Shown here in pieces: positions 55,061 to 63,117 of a stretch of DNA of 64,000 nucleotides (the stretch's first letter is position 1; each line of letters starts with the position of its first letter). The notes below the pieces were generated by a model. It worked only from the letters and a program-made list of their open reading frames with translations. It was not told the origin of the DNA and made no database searches. The position numbers and the translations under genes are program-made. The stretch lies in NCBI RefSeq assembly GCF_003111625.1, contig NZ_MZGS01000006.1, forward strand, positions 1-64,000, written 5' to 3'. This DNA is from Methanobrevibacter thaueri (lineage in GTDB: Archaea; Methanobacteriota; Methanobacteria; Methanobacteriales; Methanobacteriaceae).

Positions 55061-56008
55061 TTAGGGAATATAATCAAAATTCTCATTAACTTTGATCAAT
55101 TCATCTTTCGCTTCAGTTAGCCTTTCCATGATATTCGGATATTTCTTATATCTGGTCAGACGGCCATGGTCCTTGCTGGACCTTCCGATTTCCATATAGT
55201 TCTTGCCGTATATCTCGCTTAAATAGTTGTCTGTGTTGTTTGGAACCAAAAAGTCATATTTGCCGAACTTGATTCTTTTTAAAGGCTGCAGATCCTCAGT
55301 TTTTAGGATCTTGAAGACAGAACCTGTTCTGAAACGGCCCCCGTCAACGCCCGCAATGAAGTGGTCTGTCCTGGACAAGCTAAGGTTCAAATGACCGCAG
55401 CTTGAATCGATTGCATCCTTCAGGTGGTCAATCTCCCCGTCCCATGTCTTGAAGAATTCAGGGCGCAGCTTATGGAACCTTGGTATATAGTCATCATCAA
55501 AGTCGGTTATATAGTCATATGGAAAAACGTCAATGCCAACATATTTTCCGTTGAAATCCGGATATTTGCAGTTGATTTGATACCATCTTATTGAACCTAC
55601 GTCCCATGAGGGCTCCTTGAACCATGCGGCAACATTCTTCATGCCGCTTTTTTCAAGTTCGGATGGAAAAACCTCTAAAAATCTGTAATAATCCTCTCTC
55701 AACATTCCGACATCCAAATCGTCATCCCATGGGATGAACCCTTCATGTCTGACCGCACCGAGCAATGTTCCAAAATCAAGCCAATATTCCAAATCGTATT
55801 TTGTGCAGATATTGTCGAAATATTTCAAAAGCTCATAGGAGATTGTTCTCATGAGTTCCATATAAGGAGTAAATTCCAGCTCATGGAAAACGAAAATGTT
55901 GTTTAAATAATCATGCTGCCTATCCACCAACTGTTGAAGTTCATTGAATTCCTTCTTAGTTGGATACGAATTCTTCTTTGAGCTTTTCTTCTTAAATCTG
56001 TTAAACAT
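55061..56008 (-). CDS. LicD-family phosphotransferase, copy 2
   Basis: The 315-aa protein has the shared N-terminal helices (KKEFNELQQLVDRQHDYLNN) and an intact core: YWLDFGTLLGAVRHEGFIPW followed by DDDLDVGML. ATG 56008 follows a GTGAT site by four bases and gives a start (MFNRF) like the other copies; an ATG at 56035 would overlap the upstream stop. It should be an active transferase with a specificity that may differ from the other copies. Confidence 0.87.
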   Translation of the reverse strand: MFNRFKKKSSKKNSYPTKKEFNELQQLVDRQHDYLNNIFVFHELEFTPYMELMRTISYELLKYFDNICTKYDLEYWLDFGTLLGAVRHEGFIPWDDDLDVGMLREDYYRFLEVFPSELEKSGMKNVAAWFKEPSWDVGSIRWYQINCKYPDFNGKYVGIDVFPYDYITDFDDDYIPRFHKLRPEFFKTWDGEIDHLKDAIDSSCGHLNLSLSRTDHFIAGVDGGRFRTGSVFKILKTEDLQPLKRIKFGKYDFLVPNNTDNYLSEIYGKNYMEIGRSSKDHGRLTRYKKYPNIMERLTEAKDELIKVNENFDYIP

Positions 56009-56018
56009 GAGTATCACA

Positions 56019-56768
56019 CTATTCAAAATTTTCATTGGCTTTTTCTAAAATCCTGATATGTCTCTTCAATATATCTTCATTCATTTTGAGCCGGTTCAGC
56101 TTGCTTGAATCATGAAGTTTGGATATTTTTCTGATATAGTTTTCACCATTCATCTGCTTTAGATAATCATTCGGATGAGACGGAATGCTGAATGAATAGT
56201 CTCCTAATTGTATTTCATTAATCGGAAATACATTATTCCGTTCTGTTTTCCGATTCTGTGGGGATTTAACAACGTTTCCATCTATATCATCATATGCGGA
56301 AATTGCAACACAGAGCAGTTGGGCACCGATTTGAGAACACATCAATGATATCTCCAATGCATTCAGGTCATATTCAAGGTCACTCATGCCCGTCTGGCCG
56401 ATTTCCAATTGAATTGCATCGTTTATCTTATCCAAATCAGACTTCATGACAGCAACACTAATCTCTTCGCTGAAGGCCATCAGCTGTCCATTTCTTACCG
56501 CATTTAGAAGAGTGTCATCATCAATCCAATAGATGATTCCATGCTTACGACACACATTATCAAAGAAAGATAACAGTTCATATGATAAATTCAGCATATC
56601 CCTTAAAATGGGAGTCGGTTCCAGGTTATAGAACATGTGGACATTATCAATGTGATACTGATGAGCATTTATAAGTCTTTTTAGCTTTTTAAATTCCTTT
56701 CTGGAAATAAACTCCTCATCTGAAATTATTTCCTCATTCTCATTATTGCCGAATCTATCAAAAATCAT
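56019..56768 (-). CDS. LicD-like protein with lost catalytic motif, copy 3
   Basis: The 249-aa protein has the shared N-terminal helices (RKEFKKLKRLINAHQYHIDN) and the same C-terminal half (YSFSIPSHPNDYLKQMNGEN). However, the core reads YWIDDDTLLNAVRNGQLMAF and SEEISVAVM where the others have IPWDDDLDVGMM, so the metal-binding acidic cluster is gone. It is also about 50-70 residues shorter, missing part of the middle. The frame is open and the start fits its neighbours, so it may be a pseudoenzyme partner rather than debris. Confidence 0.75.
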   Translation of the reverse strand: MIFDRFGNNENEEIISDEEFISRKEFKKLKRLINAHQYHIDNVHMFYNLEPTPILRDMLNLSYELLSFFDNVCRKHGIIYWIDDDTLLNAVRNGQLMAFSEEISVAVMKSDLDKINDAIQLEIGQTGMSDLEYDLNALEISLMCSQIGAQLLCVAISAYDDIDGNVVKSPQNRKTERNNVFPINEIQLGDYSFSIPSHPNDYLKQMNGENYIRKISKLHDSSKLNRLKMNEDILKRHIRILEKANENFE

Positions 56769-57645
56769 AATTATCATTAATCTTTTTTAAGTCCTCGCAG
56801 GACCTTTTCAAAATCTCTTCAATGTTTTCAATTCCTCTTAAACGTGCCAATCTTGTCTGCTTAGGCTTCTTTTTAGGAATCTTGATGAACCTTTTGCCAT
56901 ATATGTCCCTGGCATATGATAATGAATCGTTTGGTGAGGGAAACTCATACTTTCCGAACCTTGATTTTTGAAGCGGGAACAATCCCTCACTTTCAAGTAT
57001 CTTGAACGAGTGCATTTTGCTTTTTCCCCTGATTCCCTCAACACCTGCAATGTAATATTCGCTTTCATCAAATGTGAGACTTAACTCCCCATACATCTCA
57101 TCAATGTCAATGCTATTGAGGTTTTCCCTTATCTGAGTGTATCTTTCCTCAAAACCATCCATAGGCTCGCCATCTATATAGTCATATGGAAATACATTAA
57201 TGCTCATGAGGCATTCACCTATTTCATCGATTTGATAGATAAGCTTTATCCAATTTCCGGACTTGTCAAAGTGAATGTTTTCAAACTTGCCGATTTGGGT
57301 ATCCAATATTTCAATCAGCTCAAGATAGTCCCTTCTCATCATTCCAACATCCAGATCGTCATCCCATGGAATGAAATCGTCATGCCTGACAGACCCCAAA
57401 AGGGTTCCATAATCCATCCAGTAGGTCAAATCATACTCCTCACAAAGCTCATCAAAGAAGCGCAGCAACTCATAGGATAAATCCCTGACACTTTCCAGAA
57501 ACGGTGTTGGCCTTAACTTATAAAAAACGTAAAGATTGTTTATGTAATCCTGGTGAACATCAACAACGCTCTGTAGCTTTTCGAAATCCTTACGAGGTAT
57601 CAAATCGTCCTTGCTTATCTTATCGTTGGATTTGTCAAAAAACAT
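56758..57645 (-). CDS. LicD-family phosphotransferase, copy 4
   Basis: The 295-aa protein has RKDFEKLQSVVDVHQDYINN, then YWMDYGTLLGSVRHDDFIPW and DDDLDVGMM, and a C-terminal segment FGKYEFPSPNDSLSYARDIY common to the set. GGTGA lies just before the ATG. It is the first LicD gene after the TagF-GT4 fusion, nine bases from its stop, and overlaps the next LicD gene, so the group is one operon. Confidence 0.87.
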   Translation of the reverse strand: MFFDKSNDKISKDDLIPRKDFEKLQSVVDVHQDYINNLYVFYKLRPTPFLESVRDLSYELLRFFDELCEEYDLTYWMDYGTLLGSVRHDDFIPWDDDLDVGMMRRDYLELIEILDTQIGKFENIHFDKSGNWIKLIYQIDEIGECLMSINVFPYDYIDGEPMDGFEERYTQIRENLNSIDIDEMYGELSLTFDESEYYIAGVEGIRGKSKMHSFKILESEGLFPLQKSRFGKYEFPSPNDSLSYARDIYGKRFIKIPKKKPKQTRLARLRGIENIEEILKRSCEDLKKINDNYDF

Positions 57646-57654
57646 TCATTTCAC

Positions 57655-60024
57655 CTACTGCAATAAACTGTAAAATTCATCTACTGCAACATCATTGTAC
57701 TTTTCAAAATCAGAATTGCAGCATAAAACATTTCCGTCGACAAAATCATGCATTCCCTTAAGGATTCCTTCCTGTGAATTTTCAACCAGTTGTCCTGCAT
57801 AATGGCCCATCGCACGAGTGGATGCTATATCCGTTGATATTATTGGAACGCATAACGTATCCGCTTCCATCAACACCATTGGCCATCCCTCATGATAGGA
57901 AGAGAGTATGAACAAGTCACATTCCTTTAAAATAGGCATTGGGTTTGAAATGTTGTTTATCAACGTTATATTGTCTCCGTATTCAACCGAATCGACTAAT
58001 TCACAGGTCTTTTCATATTCTACTCCATATCCTCCAATGATGATTAGTTGGGCATCAGGGAAATCACTGCAGAACTCATTGAATGCAAGTATCAATCTTT
58101 CATGACCCTTTTCAGGTGAAAATCTGCCTATCGTGATGAACTTAATTGAGTCTTTTGCCAAAACACATTCAATCTCATTATTGTAGACAATGGTGTTTTC
58201 ATCCAAATGAACCTCCTCATTTGACCGTTTCAAGATTGATTCGTAGTCGTTCAGGTTATGGATGACACGAACGTTGTCCTTGCGGCCGCTTATCGATTTG
58301 GTCGGTTCCACCAGACTTGGAGACACCACACAAACGTTATCGGCTTGAGAATAAGCCTCTCTTAAAACGTTTGGATTTTGATTGTGCTTGGCTTTCATTT
58401 CAGATACCATATCATTGTGAACCCAAACGCCGCTTTTAAAGTCGCTTGAGGTAAACATTAGAGTTTCGTCATGGTTATATCCATCAAAGTCAATCACCAT
58501 GTCCCATTTGACACTGCCGAACTGCTTGTCGAAGGACCTTTTGAAAAGATTGCGCAGCTCACTCGGACAGTCCATCCTATCGTTTGACAGATAAAACTTA
58601 TTGTAGGCCAGCTTCTCCTTGACTGTTGGGATTAAATTAAATCTGATTGGCAGGACCTCCACATCATCAGGAATGATCTTGAAGATTTCCTCATGATTTT
58701 GAAGGATATTTTCCTCCCATTGCTTGAATGTTATGAAAAAGTTGTATTTTGTCCTGTCAACATTGTTAAGTAAGTTAAACAATGCTGAAGCTATTCCGAA
58801 CTTATACAATGCCCCTGCAAATATCAGGATGTTCGGATTGTCATTTTCAATCTCCTCTTCAACACAGACATGCTCATTTAAAAATATGTGTCTGCATATC
58901 CTTTCTGCCGCATCCACATTGTCGAATTGGCAAAACTTGTTGAGGAAATTATCTGACTTGTAATTGATTGGCGAATTCATCTCCTCCACCAATCCATCAA
59001 CATTGCGAACCTTTGGAAAAGGAATATGCTTCAATGGTACATAAAAACCACGATATGACATATATTCCTCTTCATCATAGTTGAACAGTATAATCTTTCT
59101 TTTGGTGTTTGCAAAATCATAGAATACGCTTGAATAGTCAGTAATCAATACATCAGCCATATTCAAAACATCATATATCTCATAGCCCTGTGGAAATGGC
59201 CTTACATTAGTGAACTTATCGAAATCTATTTGGGATTCGTTCAGGACATGCAATTTGACATACAATATCTGATTATCCTTTAGCCGCAAATCCAATTGGG
59301 ACAATATTTCTTCAACTTCATTTTTTTGCCCCTCATCATCACGGTCCATAAATATTCCCCTGAATGTGGGCATATAAACGAATATTTCCTTATCCTCCAA
59401 TCCCAATTTATCCTTTAGCCAGGATTCCTTTAAAAATACGCTGTTTCTTGGATATCCTTCCATCAGGATTTTTCCAGGAAAAATCTTTTCTATCATGTAT
59501 GCATTGAGCATCTTTTCCTTCATGTAATGATTCGGATAAAGCAGATAATCGCTTGAAAGAAGTGGATGCTGAACATTGCCCAAACGATGCTCCTCGGCAA
59601 CATTGTCCTTTCCCATCGCCTTCAATGGGGTTCCGTGCCATGTGTTGACAAATATCTGGCCTTCCCTTTTCACATACTTCGGCCGGATTCCCGAATCGGT
59701 GAATATGTACTTGGCCTTTTCAAGGGTTTTTGTTGCAAGGGCTTCCTTTGTAATGATTTTGTCAATTTTTAAATTATAGTTTCTCTTGAAGGCTTTAATC
59801 CTGTCGACAACCTGTGGCTTTGCGTGAACATGAATCTTAAGGTCGCCGTATTTGCCTGTTGAAAGCTCCTCAACTATCCTGAAAATGTTTCCCGTGAAAT
59901 CCAGACCGTCACGGGATTCTAAATAAACGAGTTTCTCATCTAAATCCTTATTATAATATTCCTTGTAAATCATTGAATTTACAGCACACTCTTTAAGATT
60001 AAGCAATTTAGATTTAAAACCCAT
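57655..60024 (-). CDS. CDP-glycerol glycerophosphotransferase fused to GT4 glycosyltransferase
   Basis: The 789-aa protein has an N-terminal TagF-type domain (about 30-390) with TWHGTPLKAMGKD, YPRNSVFLK, VYMPTFR and LITDYSSVFYDFA, then a GT-B domain of the GT4 family (about 400-789) with TIGRFSPEKGHERLILAF, IIGGYGVEY and ILSSYHEGWPMVLMEA. The order is the reverse of the GT2-TagF fusions downstream. It opens the LicD operon. ATG 60024 has a GTGAT site four bases upstream. It likely adds an alditol phosphate and a sugar to the same chain. Confidence 0.88.
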   Translation of the reverse strand: MGFKSKLLNLKECAVNSMIYKEYYNKDLDEKLVYLESRDGLDFTGNIFRIVEELSTGKYGDLKIHVHAKPQVVDRIKAFKRNYNLKIDKIITKEALATKTLEKAKYIFTDSGIRPKYVKREGQIFVNTWHGTPLKAMGKDNVAEEHRLGNVQHPLLSSDYLLYPNHYMKEKMLNAYMIEKIFPGKILMEGYPRNSVFLKESWLKDKLGLEDKEIFVYMPTFRGIFMDRDDEGQKNEVEEILSQLDLRLKDNQILYVKLHVLNESQIDFDKFTNVRPFPQGYEIYDVLNMADVLITDYSSVFYDFANTKRKIILFNYDEEEYMSYRGFYVPLKHIPFPKVRNVDGLVEEMNSPINYKSDNFLNKFCQFDNVDAAERICRHIFLNEHVCVEEEIENDNPNILIFAGALYKFGIASALFNLLNNVDRTKYNFFITFKQWEENILQNHEEIFKIIPDDVEVLPIRFNLIPTVKEKLAYNKFYLSNDRMDCPSELRNLFKRSFDKQFGSVKWDMVIDFDGYNHDETLMFTSSDFKSGVWVHNDMVSEMKAKHNQNPNVLREAYSQADNVCVVSPSLVEPTKSISGRKDNVRVIHNLNDYESILKRSNEEVHLDENTIVYNNEIECVLAKDSIKFITIGRFSPEKGHERLILAFNEFCSDFPDAQLIIIGGYGVEYEKTCELVDSVEYGDNITLINNISNPMPILKECDLFILSSYHEGWPMVLMEADTLCVPIISTDIASTRAMGHYAGQLVENSQEGILKGMHDFVDGNVLCCNSDFEKYNDVAVDEFYSLLQ

Positions 60025-60054
60025 AACAATCACAAAAAATAAATATTGATGGAA

Positions 60055-60441
60055 TTAATATCCATCATCGATAACTAATGAATCAACACCATGATATGGC
60101 TTATTGAACAATGTTCCATTATAATTGGTGTGAATGGTGTAGTTTCCATTCTCAAACGCTGACAATTGAACTGATGCCTGACCGTTAGCGTCAGTTACCA
60201 CATCATAATTGTCTGCCCATCCGGAATCGTCTAGAATCTTTATGTGAACCTTTTCATCCGGATAAACGTTTCTGTATTCATCCTTCAGGACAATAACCAC
60301 CGAATCACCATTCATCAAGGTCGAATTGCTGATTACCTCAACTTTGGTATTGTGTGAATTTGACTGAATGAACACAAAAGCGCCAATTACAATGATTAGA
60401 ATCAATATAATCGGAACAACCAGTGTCTTTGCATTTACCAT
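60055..60441 (-). CDS. Small membrane-anchored Ig-like protein
   Basis: The 128-aa protein has an N-terminal membrane helix (VVPIILILIIVIGAFVFIQ) and an extracellular domain of about 95 residues with the Ig-like pattern VVIVLKDEYRNVYPDEKVHI, TDANGQASVQLSAFENGNYT, as in single repeats of adhesin-like proteins. ATG 60441 lies four bases after AGGTGAT; earlier GTG and ATG codons overlap that site. It follows the stress protein gene by nine bases, so they may be co-transcribed. Function unknown. Confidence 0.65.
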   Translation of the reverse strand: MVNAKTLVVPIILILIIVIGAFVFIQSNSHNTKVEVISNSTLMNGDSVVIVLKDEYRNVYPDEKVHIKILDDSGWADNYDVVTDANGQASVQLSAFENGNYTIHTNYNGTLFNKPYHGVDSLVIDDGY

Positions 60442-60450
60442 TCCCATCAC

Positions 60451-60876
60451 CTAATCGTTGTGAACTAATAATACATCTACATCTGCTGTTTTCAAGACTT
60501 TTTCAGTTACGCTGCCGAGGATAAACCTGTGAAGTCCGCTTTTACCTGAGGATGAGATTACAATCAGGTCAACGCCTTCCTCAGATGCCACTTTATTGAT
60601 TGTTTCTGCCGCAAAACCTGTCCTTACCATAGGTGTAACGTTCAAGTCATCGTCAAATTCGGCAACCATATTCTTTACCGCTTCCTCAGCTTCCCTTTTC
60701 ATTCTTTCATTTACTTTTCTAACTTTTTTACGACTTTGAAATGCGCTAGATGTTAATTTACCAGCAACGGATAGGATAATGATTTCACCATCATCATCAA
60801 TTAAATTAGTAACTCTTTTCACTTCCTGAGTCGCATATGTTGAACCATCTGTTGGTAATAAAATCTTTTTATACAT
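60451..60876 (-). CDS. Universal stress protein (UspA family)
   Basis: The 141-aa protein begins YKKILLPTDGSTYATQEV and ends with ISSSGKSGLHRFILGSVTEK and LKTADVDVLLVHND, the nucleotide-binding G-rich loop and last strand of the UspA family. These are cytoplasmic ATP-binding stress proteins. ATG 60876 follows AGGTGC by a few bases; the frame is open further upstream to 61020, but that part overlaps the divergent transporter gene and has no family match. Confidence 0.9.
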   Translation of the reverse strand: MYKKILLPTDGSTYATQEVKRVTNLIDDDGEIIILSVAGKLTSSAFQSRKKVRKVNERMKREAEEAVKNMVAEFDDDLNVTPMVRTGFAAETINKVASEEGVDLIVISSSGKSGLHRFILGSVTEKVLKTADVDVLLVHND

Positions 60877-61008
60877 AACTGCACCTAATTTATATGTAAT
60901 AAAATATTTGTTGCTATTAGTTAATAATCTTATCCTATTCAAGTTAATTTTAATCGATTGAACAATATTCGAAAAATTATAATTAATGTGTAATACCAAT
61001 ATCATATT

Positions 61009-62100
61009 ATGACACGACAAGAGAAAATTGTGAAGACAAGCATAATAGGCATTGTTGTCAACCTCATACTGGTTGCATTCAAGGCAGTGGTAGGTATTGC
61101 CACCAATTCCATTGCAATCACCCTGGATGCAGTAAACAACTTAACTGATGCATTGTCATCAATCATTACAATCATTGGGGCAAAGCTTGCAGGCAAGGCT
61201 CCTGACAAGGACCACCCTTACGGTTACGGGCGTATTGAATATTTCTCATCAGTAATCATTGCAGCCATAGTATTGTGGGCGGGCATCACCGCACTGATGG
61301 AATCCTGGCCGAAAATATTCAATCCGGACGTTACAAACTATACGACCGTTTCCCTCATAATCGTTGCGGTTGCCGTTGTCGTCAAGTTCGTTTTAGGCCA
61401 ATACGTCAAGCGTGTCGGCGAGGACATCAACTCACAGGCGCTTGTCGCTTCAGGAAGCGATGCGTTTTTCGATGCGATACTGTCCTTATCAACACTTGTT
61501 GCGGCGATAATCTCAATATTCTTCCACATATCACTTGAGGGAATACTTGGAGTGATAATCTCAATAGTGATCATCAAGGCAAGTATCGACATGCTTAGGG
61601 AAACCCTGGACAGCATGATCGGCGCAAGGGTCGATTCTGAACTCTCCCAGAAAATCAAGGCATCAATCCGTGAAGTTCCTGGAGTTTACGGAGCATATGA
61701 CTTGAGCCTGCACAATTACGGACCTGAGGAAATGCAGGGGTCAGTGCATATTGAGGTGGATGACGATTTAAGCGCATTGGACATCCACAAGCTGTCAAGA
61801 CAGATTGCGCTAAAGATATATGAGGAATTCTCAATAGCCCTGACAATCGGAATATATGCCCATAACAACGGACACTCCGAAATACGTGACGACCTGTATG
61901 AAATAGCCTCAAAATATGATGAAGTTCTTGAGATACATGCATTCATGGTTTATGAGGCCGAAAAGCTGGTCACATTCGACATAATCGTTGACTTTGATGC
62001 TGACCGTGAGGCGGTCAAGGGCAAAATCCTAAAGGAAATCAAGGACAAACATCCGGAATTCAATTATGCAATGATTGACGATTTTGACGTAAGTGATTAA
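61009..62100 (+). CDS. Cation diffusion facilitator (CDF) metal transporter
   Basis: The 363-aa protein has six predicted membrane helices and CDF motifs: TLDAVNNLTDALSSIITIIG in helix 2, DHPYGYGRIEYFSS, and SDAFFDAILSLSTL in helix 5, with a C-terminal cytoplasmic dimerisation domain. The extra C-terminal length of about 80 residues hints at a second metal-binding domain. CDF proteins export Zn, Fe, Mn or Co; the N/D site with Asn in place of His in helix 2 leans to Mn or Fe but is not decisive. No ribosome site is seen, and a TATA-like stretch lies about 30 bp upstream, so the mRNA may be leaderless. Confidence 0.88.
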   Translation: MTRQEKIVKTSIIGIVVNLILVAFKAVVGIATNSIAITLDAVNNLTDALSSIITIIGAKLAGKAPDKDHPYGYGRIEYFSSVIIAAIVLWAGITALMESWPKIFNPDVTNYTTVSLIIVAVAVVVKFVLGQYVKRVGEDINSQALVASGSDAFFDAILSLSTLVAAIISIFFHISLEGILGVIISIVIIKASIDMLRETLDSMIGARVDSELSQKIKASIREVPGVYGAYDLSLHNYGPEEMQGSVHIEVDDDLSALDIHKLSRQIALKIYEEFSIALTIGIYAHNNGHSEIRDDLYEIASKYDEVLEIHAFMVYEAEKLVTFDIIVDFDADREAVKGKILKEIKDKHPEFNYAMIDDFDVSD

Positions 62101-62141
62101 TTATATACTATGAAAAACAGATATTGTATCAAGGTGATTAA

Positions 62142-62507
62142 ATGTATGATAAAAGAAATATTATTCTAATCGCTATAGCAATCCTCGTGGTTGCTCTTGT
62201 TGCAGTTGGTGCCTACATTATCGCCACCGGCAGTAACGATACCGGAATAGATCTATCCAATGACACTGCAAACGACACTACAGATGTCATCATGATTGAT
62301 GAAAACGGTAATGTTACCAATGACACCGTTGTTGGAGATAATTCAACAAGAAATGACACCAACACAAGCAACGCTACCTACAGAGTCTACAACCCTCAAT
62401 CCGATTCCTATGTTACTGTAATCGGTGAAGGATATGACGATGAGGTGGACAGATGGTACACCTACGATACCGATGGTGTAAGATATTACAATACAAGAAT
62501 TAAATAA
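62142..62507 (+). CDS. Small membrane-anchored, sequon-rich protein
   Basis: The 121-aa protein has an N-terminal helix (IILIAIAILVVALVAVGAYI), then a Thr/Asn/Asp-rich extracellular part with repeated NDT/NAT/NST N-glycosylation sequons, and a C-terminal motif with DSYVTVIGEGYDDEVDRWYT. AGGTGAT lies three bases before the ATG. It follows the CDF gene by 41 bp. It is probably glycosylated at the surface; function unknown. Confidence 0.7.
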   Translation: MYDKRNIILIAIAILVVALVAVGAYIIATGSNDTGIDLSNDTANDTTDVIMIDENGNVTNDTVVGDNSTRNDTNTSNATYRVYNPQSDSYVTVIGEGYDDEVDRWYTYDTDGVRYYNTRIK

Positions 62508-62533
62508 ACAAATTTAATTCTCTTTTTCTTTTT

Positions 62534-62827
62534 TTAGTCAAAAAACACTGAATTTGTCAGATTATCCCTATATGTTGTCTCATCCCTTAAGGATTCGATG
62601 TGATGGATGACATTCAATTTCAAGTCCTCAAGCTTTATCCGACTTTCAAGGTCATAGAAGTCCACCCTGAACTGGAAAATGCATTTCACTTCCATCTCAT
62701 AGTCGTATATTATCCAGTTCGGGCCGTTGATATCTAAAAAGTGAATGGACCATTTTGACATGACATCGTTAATGCTTTCGCTAACCTCGTCAACGTCAAA
62801 ATCCTCATAAAAAACAAGTTCCTTCAT
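62534..62827 (-). CDS. Hypothetical protein (97 aa), last gene of a three-gene operon
   Basis: The 97-aa soluble acidic protein begins ELVFYEDFDVDEVSESINDV and has an alternating beta pattern (KWSIHFLDINGPNWIIYDYE). Its ATG overlaps the stop codon of the upstream gene (ATGA). No family recognised. The tight coupling suggests it works with the putative metalloprotease two genes upstream. Confidence 0.6.
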   Translation of the reverse strand: MKELVFYEDFDVDEVSESINDVMSKWSIHFLDINGPNWIIYDYEMEVKCIFQFRVDFYDLESRIKLEDLKLNVIHHIESLRDETTYRDNLTNSVFFD

Positions 62828-63117
62828 TGATACAGGTCCTCGGATCCCTGTTGCGGGTTTAAGTTAACTTCAACCTCTTCCCTGTTGAATACGCCGAATG
62901 TTGTTATTTCGCTCTTGCGGATGGACAGGGGCTGTGAGACACTGTTGTCCTCAAGTGATATGATTGCAACATTCAGCCATTCCTCGTCCTCTGAGAGGTA
63001 ATTGCATGGCTCAAACAGCTGGAATTTTGTGATGATTGTCAATAACAATTCTTCAATTTCAATATCCTTTCCGGAATGTTCCTTATTCAAATTGATTACT
63101 CTTTCCTTAATGTTCAT
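62824..63117 (-). CDS. Hypothetical protein (97 aa), middle gene of a three-gene operon
   Basis: The 97-aa acidic protein has NIKERVINLNKEHSGKDIEI at its N-terminus and WLNVAIISLEDNSVSQPLSI in the middle. It overlaps both neighbours by four bases. There is no signal peptide or membrane helix. I do not recognise it. Confidence 0.6.
   Translation of the reverse strand: MNIKERVINLNKEHSGKDIEIEELLLTIITKFQLFEPCNYLSEDEEWLNVAIISLEDNSVSQPLSIRKSEITTFGVFNREEVEVNLNPQQGSEDLYQ

Noticed and set aside
60877-61020. N-terminal extension of the universal stress protein
   Set aside because: No family match, overlaps the divergent CDF gene, and a good ribosome site precedes ATG 60876.
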